NCBI GenBank assembly: GCA_963573315.1
Contig: OY752142.1
Coordinates: 930,001-994,000 of the forward strand
DNA from: Entomortierella parvispora
Taxonomy: Eukaryota; Mortierellomycota; Mortierellomycetes; Mortierellales; Mortierellaceae
Reading direction: 5' to 3'
DNA: 64,000 bases
Shown here: positions 32,083 through 43,400 of the stretch, one piece after another
Position numbering within the stretch: position 1 is the first letter of the stretch
How the letters are laid out: the number at the start of each line of letters is the position of its first letter
Translations under genes and position numbers: made by a program
The notes under the pieces: model-generated
Databases searched by the model: none
The model's input: only the letters and a program-made list of their open reading frames with translations
Told to the model about the DNA's origin: nothing

Positions 32083-35000
32083 ATGACAGTCGAGCAGGTT
32101 GATCCTCTTTCTCATTTCGCGTCCGAGACCGCCATTCACAAGGTTGGCTCATCAGAGGCGGCGGTTTCAGTTGCAAAGGACAGCTACCTTGAACAGGGCT
32201 GGGTAATAATCATAATGGCCACGCATGCAGTGCTTATTTGACTTGATGATGAGCAAGTCGTCGTTGCAGTGCAGTTGCCGTTGCCTTTGTTGTTCTTGTC
32301 CCCCCTCCTGCCCCCTGGTTTACAGCATTACAGTGTGCTAACAACGGCCGAATTAATTTTTCAATTCCAGATCACCTTGAACGACACTTGCCCAGATTGC
32401 CAGGTACAGTGCGAGCTGCTGGAGATCGATTCGGAGGATTGATGCTCCATGGAATGTCTATTCTCTGAAAAAAAAGGGATCGTCTGTGAGACGAAGCTGT
32501 CAAATTGACGCTACTGGCACGCAAAGCAGCACTAGCAGCTTCAGGAGCAGCACTGGCCATGGGCGAGCGCAAAGGCTCCGAGTTGCTTTGCACTTGCTTG
32601 TTCGCTCTCAAAATCCAGCATCATCATCGCTTTTATCTGCCTTAACCTTAAGACGGAGATTGCGAGAGATAAAGAGAGAGAAGAGAGAGAAGAGAGAGAG
32701 AGAGAGAAAGGGGGGGTGAGAGGTCAAGGCAAGAGAAAGAGATAGAGTGAATGGAGACCAAGGTACCCAGAAACATGGCCATACAGAAAAGAATGTCGCA
32801 TGCTCAGCGCGTGCCTGTTTGACCAAGAGGGACGACGGGGCGAGTATGCATGTGGGTCATGGTGGCGACAACAAAAGCGATGCAAACTTGCCATTCGCCT
32901 CTTTCTAATCCACACATCCTCATCTCTCCTTCAGACGTCGTTGATGCGGAATCAGGAAGCAACGAGCCAAATCTGCGTCAACTGCGAAATCAATCCTCCC
33001 ATCGACATTGACGGACTCGGCAGCTCTCATTCCTCTTCCTCTTCCTCCTCCTCCCCAATCGAATTGATCTCGCTCGAGCATTCCCCGGTCGACGATCAAG
33101 CGGCCGCCCCTCAGGACATGTTCATGGCCATGCCTGCACCCACCTCCGCGTTGCCTTCTATACCACCATCCGCATTGGGCCGGTCTCTTTCTCCCCCAAA
33201 TTACCGATCGTCCGTCCTGGATACAGTCCTGGAGACAGGGTCACGGAAGGGACCCCGCGCACCCTCAGGGCGATCGATAGGCATCTCTGCACCGCTGCCG
33301 CCGCTGATGTCAGCCCCGCGGCCCTCGACTCCGTTGCCAATGCCACCCAAGACGCCGCCCCCATCCGCAAAATCCATTTCAGGACCGCTGCGAACGGGAA
33401 TGCCGATTTCAAGACCAGCAGGGCCTCCTCCACTTCCCGCGGGACTACCGCCGGCAGTATCAACTCCAGTGCCCCCGCAGCTTCTGCCAAGGGACAAACG
33501 ACGTTCGCCCCAGAGCTCCCTTGTTGCACCGATTTCAGATTCACCCCCTTCTCCTTCGCCGCCTCCACAAAGGACGTTGGCACAGATTCGGGCGGACCTG
33601 CAGACAAATGCTGTTCAATCCTCACCCGGCAACAAAAGCTCTGATGTCGAACCCATGTTCGGCTTATCTGCTGCTCAGAACGGCGAAGATGCCCCCTGTC
33701 AAACTGACTCTGTGGAACTTAACCAGGATGGAGAGCAGGGCATCGAAAGTCATGATGAATTCGAGGACGCAGAGGAGGAAGTGTATCGACCAACTACACA
33801 GGAAGTTCAAAAGCGCGATTCTCAGAGAGAACAAAGTGAGCGTGCATCGCGGTTGATGGGTGAAAAGATGCTCCAGGGCTGGGCCATGCTTCAGGACCCT
33901 TGTCCCAATCCAACATGTAATGGGGTAAGTTTAATGTATATCGATTATCGTACTGTACCTTGTCATCGCTATCAACATCAGAGAAAAGTGCTCTTTTCTG
34001 ATGTATGTGCACAAACGTCTCTCCGTTGATCCCGAGCCATGTCGACTTGCTCTCAGGCAGTGGACCACGCCCAGGCTGACCATGGGTGAAATGAAAGAAA
34101 ATTGCATGGGGCATCGTCATTCTTGTCTTTGCTTGCTCGATACTTGAATGTTCGTGCAAAAGAAGAAAAATATGAGCATTTGTCTTGCGTGCACCAACAG
34201 TCCAATTCTTCGCGTGTCACACCGAGAGCTTTTTTTTTTTTTTTTTTTTTTTGAAGTGAACGGCCATCATCATAAGACCGTTCACGGCTGGGTCTTCTCG
34301 ACGAAACAGTTTTGTTGACACAAATCTATCTTTGTCTTTTCGACTTCTACCATGTCTAGGTACCACTTATGAGGAATCGGGAAAAAAAAGAGTTCTGTGT
34401 GATGTGCGAAAATTACTATCAACGAGAAATGGACCTGGAGCAAGGGAAATACACCATCGTACCGACAGGACCTACCACACCTTCTACTGTTGATTCCAGG
34501 AGGCAAAACACGCGCACTGGAGCTCCATCCACGCGACCTTCTTCTCAGGCTTCTTCCAGGTCGAGTCATTTCAGAGTCACGTCCCCACTATCGAGCCCAA
34601 ACTCGAATAGAGCTGCCAGGGATCTCAATGGGCGAATCTCAAGCTCTATCGTTCTCCCTCCAGCAGTTTCATCGTCCAATGCAAGTTTCGGCATGACTGG
34701 CCAACAAATATTGAATCGACACCCTCGACAGCTCAGCAGTGATTTGGATGTATGTTTTCGCTAGAGTCGGGATGTAAACTGCTGTGTTTTTTCTTTACCA
34801 GTTTCTGACACTCAAATTTCTATTTTCCAACTACGGCCCCACAGAAAGCTGCTTCAGAGGACGAAGAGACCAGGAGGCATCTTCAGTTGATTAGCAAAGT
34901 CAATGAGTTTTCTTCGAAATCCTTGCCCCCCGTGCCTCCCATCCCTGCAGCTCATGCTTCGGCATGCTCTCCATCGCGACCGACCTCCACTTACTCCAGC

Positions 35001-35297
35001 TCGTCCGGAAACACTCCCTTGGACAAGGAAAGATACCATCGGCCACTCTCGGCTCACCAGGAAAGCCATCATACCCAGGGGTCGATAACAGGATCACAGT
35101 CGCCACCGGCACCCTTGGCGCCCGAGGTTCAGGCCCTGATTGCAGCGACGCACCGAACAATCACAACCTTGCTGGCAAAAGTTGAAGTGTACAGATTGGC
35201 ACTCGAGATGTCGGACAACAACAAGGAGAGCCAGGTCCTTACCAACCAGATCAAGGGACTCATGGAGTGCCTTCGAGCATGCCGCGAATGTCTGTGA
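32083..35297 (+). CDS. ZNRD2/SSSCA1-like protein with two Auto_anti-p27 zinc ribbons
   Basis: Five exons (32083-32202, 32371-32403, 32935-33924, 34360-34749, 34845-35297) join in phase 0 throughout to 661 residues. Two copies of the same zinc ribbon are visible. Copy 1: LEQGWITLNDTCPDCQTSLM then ICVNCE. Copy 2: LQGWAMLQDPCPNPTCNG then VPLMRNREKKEFCVMCENYY. The pattern 'GW..L...CP..C..PLMR......CV.C' is that of the human ZNRD2/SSSCA1 (p27) family, small proteins linked to telomere/mitotic functions. Here the two ribbons are separated by about 330 Ser/Pro-rich residues. The C-terminal 60 residues (EVQALIAATHRTITTLLAKV, then ALEMSDNNKESQVLTNQIKG) look helical. Each ribbon is cut by an intron at the same place, after the first Cys pair, which supports an ancient internal duplication. 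Confidence 0.85.
34230..34252. repeat. Poly(T) tract, 23 nt
   Basis: T run inside the 435-bp intron 3 of the ZNRD2-like gene, about 110 bases before the acceptor. Confidence 0.9.
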
Positions 35298-35600
35298 GCC
35301 TGGCCCGCACTTTATCTGTATTAGTGTTGAGTCCTAGCCCTAGCATTCTTTTTTTTTTGCAACACCGTGTTCAGCGTTCACGCACGACCCTCCCCACTTT
35401 TTTTGCATCTTTCTGTAACCTGGGAAAACCCCAATAAAAAATAAAGATAAAAATTAAAAAATTCCCGAGTAATTTTTATGCAATGTCGCTTTGTGCTGCG
35501 CCCTCCTATTCTCACCCTTTTTCTTCATTGCGCTTTGCATGTCTCCCTCCATTCTCAGTCCGCCCTTCTCACCCCTCCCTCACATCGCCCCTCTGCTCCC
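35298..35600. other. Intergenic region with polyadenylation signal
   Basis: Contains AATAAA at 35433-35438, about 135 bases after the stop of the ZNRD2-like gene, followed by an A-rich patch. It then becomes C/T-rich up to the F-box gene ATG at 35601. Confidence 0.55.
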
Positions 35601-37982
35601 ATGAGTCTCCAAGCAGGCGGAAAGCGAGCTCGTCGGCTCTCTCCATGCTCCTCCTCTTACTTCCCGTCCTCTTCTTCTTCATCTGACCCTGGCTCTGCTC
35701 GCAACCCACTGTCAGCCTCAGGGCATGGCTCTCTAATGTCTCCGCAGCCTTATGCCTCAGAGCCTTGGCTCAGAGATCCCATGACATTCTTCTCGGAGGA
35801 GCTGGCCCTTCACATTTTCGAAGACCTAACCCCCGCAGACCTTGGTAAATGTGCTTGTGTCTCCAAGCTATGGCATCGACTCGTCAATGACCAAATGGTA
35901 AGTTGATGCTCTTGTTTCAATTGAACTGTCAACTACTGCATTCACAAAACAGGTTGTTCTAACCTATGCACACACTCTCTTTATTTTTTGCAGCTGTGGC
36001 GACGTCTCTTTTTAAAGAACAGATTCGCGTTCCCGAGAGGCATAGAGCGGTCCGGAATCACACAGGAGATGGCAGGATCAGGGCGACGGATACACTTGAG
36101 GAACAGGAGACAGGCAGGATCCAGACAAGGAAACCCTATATCCCAGCACCCAGCTTTGCGTCAACAACAACAACAACAGCAGCAGCAGCAACGATATCCG
36201 ACACTGCAGTATCAGATGTCAAACGCTTATCAATGCTGGAAGGCGGTTTATCGACTGAATTACAACTGGCTAATGGGTCAGGCTCGAGTCACTAGTCTTC
36301 CTCTCGTGGAGATGCTCAAGCAGGATCGGGCTGCGTTGGAACGATTGGGAGGACAAGCGCCAAACCAGCAGAGCACTCAATCATCATTCCCGCCAATTGT
36401 CAGGTTCAAGGGCTCAGTGGTCATTGTAGCAAGTCCGATCGATTTCATTCACCTTTGGCGAATGAAGCACTCGTCATCTTTGCAGCAATCGCCTACATCC
36501 TCACCGCCTCTCACAGGGACAGGAACCCCGCTTCTTGACAAAACTGTAGGATGTGACGACGCGCCACAGAAACTGGAATATTGGCAAACATATTCCCCAA
36601 GTTTCCCAAAGAGCTCCTCGGAGGAAACTTCTGGGCGCGTCAGTTATATCGCGTTGGACAAATCTGTTGCCAGTTTGACGAGTTTTGAACAGCGGGTCAT
36701 GGTTGGCTATGAATCGGGTCACTTTTCTATATTCGCGTACCAAGAGTCGAGACCCGAGAGTGGGATTGACATCGAGGAATCTTCGTTGAGGGAGATCGGA
36801 AACACTGCTTCATTGCCTGCCTGGAGTGGCGTCGAAGGCATACAATCTGCGGCATTCCACTACCCAATTTTGATCACTACTTCAACCGATGGTACCATCT
36901 CTATTTATAAAATTCAGGAACAGGATTCTCTTAAGACACAACAGGAGGGCGAAGCTACTCTTCATTCAAAGCCCTGGTGTCGATTACTTCATCGACTCTA
37001 TGGATCGGCCAGCGAATCACCTGTAGAGATTTTGTTGGAGCGTGTCAAGTCTGGAAAAGAACCGAAGAGCGAGATTGAGACTGGGGTAGAAGAGGAAGAT
37101 ATGTCAGAGGCCGAGGCTGGAGACGAGCGCGAAAGCCATTGGCGAGCGATTGTTAGTTTTGGATTGCAGCTCCTAGACGGCTCCTGGACTGTGCGGCTAC
37201 AGGAGATTGGCTTTGACAATTTATTTATCCACTACTCGACCGAGGCTGGCACGGAAAGCGCCCCCTCTTTTTCCAACATCAACACTACCATCACCAGCAA
37301 TAACGATCAGCAACTGCCAGATGAGCCTGGGTTCAGTCATTGGTCCAACAGTGGCGCAATACCCTCGGAGGAGTCGTTTTTGGCATCTTCCACTTTGACG
37401 TCTCCGACATCCTGCACCACCCTGTCTGATAACCAGGTACGAATCGGAGCCATCTCTGCGATCGACATCTCGTGGCCATTTGTAGTCACTACCCATCGCG
37501 ACAATACTATGAACGTCTTTCAGATGACTCGACAGACCAACCCAGATGCCGGTGCAGCGACTCGGCTCAAGCTGCAGTTTGAGCACTTGTCGACCCTCTA
37601 CGGCCATTGTGGTGCAGTCTCAAGTGTTGCAATCGAGCCTCGGTCAGGGCGGCTTGTCAGTGCAGGAATGGACCGGTCTATCAAAGTGTGGGCACTGACA
37701 CTGCAGCGACGGCGACAAGCACAGCATCCAGCGCAGCAGCCAAGGACAAGTCCGGGTCAGCTGCAGCTTGCTCAGTCGTCGGCGTTACCATCAGCAACAA
37801 CAACAGCAACAACGAGGGTGCACCAGTGTATAGTTTCTATGAGTGATATCAACAAGAGCTGGACAGAGGGTGGACAGGTGACTACAGAAGAAGGCCGAGG
37901 GTTGATCTGGGTGGGCTCAGACGAAGACAAGATTGTGAGCATGAACTGCGATGGCACTGTTAAAGTCTGGCAGTTCTCGTAG
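35601..37982 (+). CDS. F-box and WD40-repeat protein
   Basis: Two exons (35601-35897, 35994-37982) give 761 residues. The F-box spans residues about 60-105: DPMTFFSEELALHIFEDLTP, ADLGKCACVSKLWHRLVNDQ, then LWRRLFLKNRF across the intron. The rest is a diverged beta-propeller. Clear WD-like repeats include YGHCGAVSSVAIEPRSGRLV with SAGMDRSIKVWAL, and the last one VSMNCDGTVKVWQFS. Weaker blades occur around IQSAAFHYPILITTSTDGTI and ISAIDISWPFVVTTHRDNTM. F-box/WD40 proteins are substrate receptors of SCF ubiquitin ligases; the substrate here is unknown. CAG/CAA runs code a short Gln tract. The order resembles fungal Pof10-like proteins, but I would not assign orthology. Confidence 0.85.
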
Positions 37983-38341
37983 CTTGAAAAGCAAAGACTC
38001 CAAATACAAACGTACAAAACCCTCCAAAGAACCAGAGGTGGCAGGTCTCTGCTGAATCGTATTTTCTAGCTTCCAGTTGTGGAGGGGAACCCTTTGCTTT
38101 CAGTCGTAGATGATCATTCATCTTTACAACTTTACTTGGTATGAAAATGCGATACTCTGGACAAGAGAGAACTCTTTGTAGCACACGCGCCCTAGCGTTC
38201 GTGGACTGTCGGTGCGTCTTTGTTCTCGTTTCATTCTTTACCCGATGTTGTCTACATCAATGTTTGTGTTGCTTGTCTTATTGTTGAGAGGAGAATTGGC
38301 CGCTTTTAAAAGTATGCAATGCAATTGCACGTGCAGTCCTG

Positions 38342-38344
<3 letters not shown>

Positions 38345-38372
<28 letters not shown>
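38345..38372. repeat. (CT)n microsatellite
   Basis: About 14 CT units, uninterrupted, in the gene-poor region downstream of the F-box/WD40 gene. Confidence 0.85.
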
Positions 38373-38375
<3 letters not shown>

Positions 38376-39599
38376 ATATTCTTGCTGTTCGATTGTTTGT
38401 CGCGCAGAGTTGTTGTTCTCCAAGCAAAAGGTGTTTTGCGGAAAAGAGCGCTCTATTGTTATTCCCCCCCCCCTTTTTTTTTGCGAAAGAGCACAAAACT
38501 TTGTGATCGCCTCCTTTCTCCGCTTTCTTGCTCTTTCCCTGGGTTTTCGCTCCTTTTCAAACTTGTTGTAAAATCGAGCCCGTGGTCCCAAGAAAGAGTC
38601 TCCTTTTCGTATTGTGAGAGGAGGGAAGTGAATGCGCGAGTGGGACGCGATCTGTCTTCCCAGTGTTTGTGCCTGAATTGGTGCAGCTGTTGGGCCTTCA
38701 GTCCTGATTGTCAATTGACTTGAAAAATCCTCCGATTCGCTTCTGCGTCAAGTGGACGTCCAGGTTTTCCGACATTGACAACTTGAAAAAGCAGCATGGG
38801 AATTTGAGGGCGGCAAGAAGATCCTAATCTATTTCACCTATTTGGGGTTCAGTTCTTGCCAAGCAATCGACCCCCCGACCCAAATATCTCGAGTCCTGCT
38901 GCCCTTCGTTACGACAAGCGACGGCGGTAACCATGCCTGGAATCTGGGAACACCACCAAGGCAAAGTTTTGATGGGGGAGCTTTCGATCAGAAAACGGCA
39001 ACAAACTGTGCGCTCTCAAATCCAACGCCTGTGCAGCCATAAACAAGAATGGAGCTTGAACACATGCTTGTTCTTCAAAGATGTAGACCTTCCCTACTTT
39101 ATTATCAAGGGCAGGAGTCGTGCGCAGGAGTGGGTAAACGTAGAAAGCATTGAATGCCTGGAGTGTCAACCTAGACAAACACATCCAGGAGTCCTCCAAA
39201 GTGGGTCCTATGCTCGCAAATGAAGAGGTTTGTCTCGGTGTGGAGTCGACGAGTTATCATCCTCAGAGCGGACATCTTTTCAGGTCACGGCGCGCACATC
39301 TCCTGCCCAGAAGAGGTTAGTCTTGTCAGGTTTTCCTTGCAGCCCGTGTGGATTTTCCAAAGGCTTGTTCTGTTGGAACTTGTTTGTCTTGGGAGTTCTA
39401 CAACGCGGATAATTCACATGCTGTCAACATTCATCTTCAAAGACATGCACATCAGTGCTGGCGGCGTAATGCATTGCACCGTTTTGTGACAGCAGAGAAG
39501 GTCGAGAAGAAGTTTCACTCAGGAACTGGTGGCTACGTTGTGGAGCAGGAGAAATCTCGGGAAAAAAATCTTGGCCTGCTCAACTTTGTTGGCTCTCAA

Positions 39600-39624
39600 T
39601 TTTTTTTTTTTTTTTTTTTTTTTT
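39600..39624. repeat. Poly(T) tract, 25 nt
   Basis: Uninterrupted T run in the intergenic region about 0.8 kb upstream of the left DUF3712 gene. Confidence 0.9.
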
Positions 39625-40435
39625 GGATGGTTGTCTCCACAAAAACAACAGTGCGCGTGCCCTGTTCCGCCGTACCGTGTGCGAGAGGAGGAGGGATTGG
39701 AGCAGACTCTGTTAGTTTAGAAGGAGCGAGGGCGCAAGGCGTTTGGATGATTTGCCCGCTTGCCAAAGACACAAGGACTCTCCTTGGTGCCAGGTACGAA
39801 CAGCCTCTGCAGACACCCTGCATCGTAGAACATCATTAATGCACTTCCACTGCACGACACTCTCATTTCCGGTAGTGAATACTGAGGCGAACAGGTGGCA
39901 TGCAGCACCAGGGCAAAGGCAGAATGAACAAAAATGGTCAAGGATTCTCGGGATTGACAAACAAACTGCTCCCCGGGCAGACAGAGGCGAACGAGTCGAT
40001 TGGGCCACAAACCCTCAGATTCGGAAGACCATCTTGAAGCAACATCGCAGCACAAACAAACAAGAGCCCTTTTGCAAGCTTGCATTTGTTTGAACTCGAG
40101 CCAACAGCGAAGAGAGAATCTTCGATTACTAACGCTCAATGCAGTTTATCCCTCGGTAGTCTAACATGGCAACGACCAACAGCAGCTTCAATCGCCAGCT
40201 GTATAAAAGGCACGCCCTTGCTTTCTTTTGCACTGTCGAGGTCCTTCCGTTGTCACTCCCACGTCCTTCTTCCTCCACCCCACTCCTACTCTCACTCTCC
40301 CCCTCCCCCCTCCTCTGCAAGGCTATCCGCCAGGTTTTCGACCGACTGCCTACTTTGCGTCTTCCCCTTTCCTCCTTTATCTCTTAATCTGTCTCTCTCG
40401 CTCTCGTACGCATAACACCCCTCCCTGTTAATATA

Positions 40436-43400
40436 ATGGCCTTCGACATCCGCGATGAGGACGAGGAGCACCACCCAGACGAGTTTGAGGAGTATGACGA
40501 TGTGAAGCAGCCTGCCCCTCCAAAGTTCTACCGCCGGCGCAAGTTCTGGATGTTCTGTATCCCAAACTTGATCATTGCCACCATCGTCGCCGTTCTCCTC
40601 GGCCTGTATGTGATCATGCCCAAGATTGCCCAGATGTTGATGAACAAGGCCACCATTGAGTTTAGCCAGATTGTAAGTAGATGAATTCCCATCCAGGACT
40701 CTTAACAACAGGGGAATCGTGGGTCTTGCATTAGAGTACCCCATCCTCACTCTCTGCTATCTGAACCATGTTCTCAATAGGACATCACCAATCCATCCGC
40801 CACGAACATGAATATTGCCATGGTCGGCGACATGAAGAATACTGGCCCCTTTGCCGCCGAGATCTCTTTCCCTGGTGATGTTACTGTTTCCTGGAACGGT
40901 ATTGTACTCGGCACCACCCAGATCCCTGGCAGCAGCAAGGCCTCGTAAGTACAAGTCTCTCTCTTCTCTCTCAATCCATCTCTTTCTTTCCTCCCACTAA
41001 GCCTGTTTAATGACAAGCCTCCTTCTCAAGTAATGGCAGCGATCGACCACAGAGCTTAACCAAATCCCCTGCTTTATCTATGTACCGCTTTGCTCTTCTT
41101 TCAGTGGTGGTCATGGATCTCTCAACCTCGCCAGTAGCTTCACGGTGACCAATGCCTCCGGCTTTACCGAGTTCTCCTCCTACATGCTCAACGCTGAAGA
41201 CTTTGTCTGGCACCTCGAGGGCAAGCTGAACGTCCATGCTCTTAGCCGCACAGTCAAGAATCTGGACTTGAAGAAGGACATCAAAGTTAGCGGTAAGCAA
41301 AAGGCAGAATTACACATATGAGGTTGCCGCCTTCTTGTTATCACATTCCTGGCCGTCATTGTTATCGCTGCTAATTATATTTTTGTCATATCAATCTAGC
41401 CTTCAACGGTCTCAATGGCATCAAGATTGACAAGTTCTCGCTTCCTGGCGATGATCCCAACGGCAAGGGTATCATCGTCCAGATCGACACTACCGTCAAC
41501 AACCCCTCGGCCATCCAAATGTACATGGGAAGCTTGACCCTTGCCATCTCGTACAAAGATGTACTCATGGGCTATGTTACCTCGACCAACCTGACCATGG
41601 CTCGTGGTCCTCAGACAATGAGTATGACAGGTGTCTTGATCCCTCAGAACACCACCGAGGGTCTCGCCGTCACCTCCGAGATGATGTCCCGGTACATTGG
41701 CAATGTATTGACCAACACCACTGCTATCGGTGTGGAGGTCAAGCCCGATGGTGTCAACGCAGTTGGCTGGCTGTCAGACGCTGTGAAGAGCCTCAAACTG
41801 ACTGTCCCTCTTCAGAGCCCTGTCCCTCTGCAGCTCATCAAGGGCTTGAACCTAGGAGCCTTGGGTCTGGTCTTTACCCCTCCCACTGCCTACGAGCCTG
41901 TCACCACCTCGACCGGCGTCCTCGCCAACTACAGTCTCCCTGATGGATTCAACTTTAATGTGTCGTTCCAACAGGTCTCCAACTCGTTCGCATTGACCCG
42001 TGGGGGTGTCACTATCGCCAATCTCAACTCGTCCTACAACCCCTCGACCTCAGACATGGCTGCTGGTACTCTGACCTTCAACCTTCTGGCCACCCCGCTT
42101 TTGGTCCCTGCCACTTCACAGGTGCCTTTCCAAGAGTTCAATCGCGACTTGACTGTGGGTGCTGATCTCCCGTTCAATGTAGTCGGTCAGGCATCGGTCT
42201 ATGCCAACACCTCCATCGGCGTCGTCAACCTGGTCAACATCCCCTTCAATGCCTCGACTCAACTGAGTGGTCTTCAGAGCCTAGCCAACCCCGCTCCCAC
42301 CATCACCTCGCTCCAAGTTGAGTCCGGTACCACCACAGGCCTGACCATGGCCATTACTGTCATCATTGTCAATCCGTCGTCGATCTCTCTTAGCGCTGGC
42401 GATGTGATCTTGGCCTTGATCTACAAGGGTGTCAATCTCGGAACCGTGACCATGCCCAACCTGAGCATTGTCCCAGGTGCAAACACTGTCAACACAACCT
42501 CTACCATTGACCCCGCCAGCTCGCCTGAGGGTCTTGAGTTGCTGACATTGTACACGAGTGGCGCTGGTGCTACCGTGAGCATCGCTGGTACCCCTACCAG
42601 TACCGCTGTTGAATCACTAAGCTTGGCCTTTGGTGCTTTGAACATCCAGACCCAGATGCCTGGTCTCCAGTCGAAGCTCCTCGCTAGTGCGTCCTTGCTC
42701 GTTCTGGACACGACGATCGTCAATGGTCTTGCTCAGACTGTTGTCACCGTTAACAATCCCTTTGTCCCTGCCATGACCATTCTCTCGATTAACTCCCAGA
42801 TCACCTACAATGGAGTCTCGGTTGGTACTGTAGTGTCGACCTTTGCCACTCCTCCTGTGATTCCTGGTGTAGGCCAAGGCACCATCACGGCCGGCTTGAC
42901 CATGAACACCAACCCTGCCGACCTCATCACTCTTATCCGCTCCCAGGCCATCAAGAATGGAATGAGCACCGCTGCTTTTGATGGATTGATCTCTCTTCAG
43001 TCTGGAGGCAACCCCCCAGCCAGTCTCTTTGTTGGATTCAATGTCGCCGACTTTACTCTCAAGGCCATGGCTGGTCTACTTGTCGACATCACAATGACCA
43101 CCACCGTCAAGGTTGGTGACTACCAAGTCACCATTCCTTACACCCAGACTGGAGTGGCCGCCACCACGGATGCGTCGCTGTTGAAGTTGATTCCTATTGT
43201 TGGAACACCTATTGCTCAAGTTCTGGTCGATGGCTCTGTTCTTCAGTTTGATGCTATCCGAATTATCTCGCCCACAGACACCAACTTCCAAACCGATATC
43301 GCGGGTGCCATCTCCAAGACTGGACCACTGGATGCCCAAATTGTCTTCCCCAATCCCGTCACGGTCTCATATGAAGGCAAGACCATTGGTTCGATGATGA

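Larger units (their letters stand above)
37983..40435. other. Gene-poor 2.45 kb region
   Basis: Between the F-box gene and the left DUF3712 gene. It has an imperfect (CT)n microsatellite at 38345-38372, C and T runs at 38463-38481, and a 25-nt T run at 39600-39624. From 40230 to 40430 it is C/T-rich, the leader of the DUF3712 gene. Open frames at 38900-39840 have no convincing coding features. None of this sequence appears beyond the right arm of the palindrome. Confidence 0.5.
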
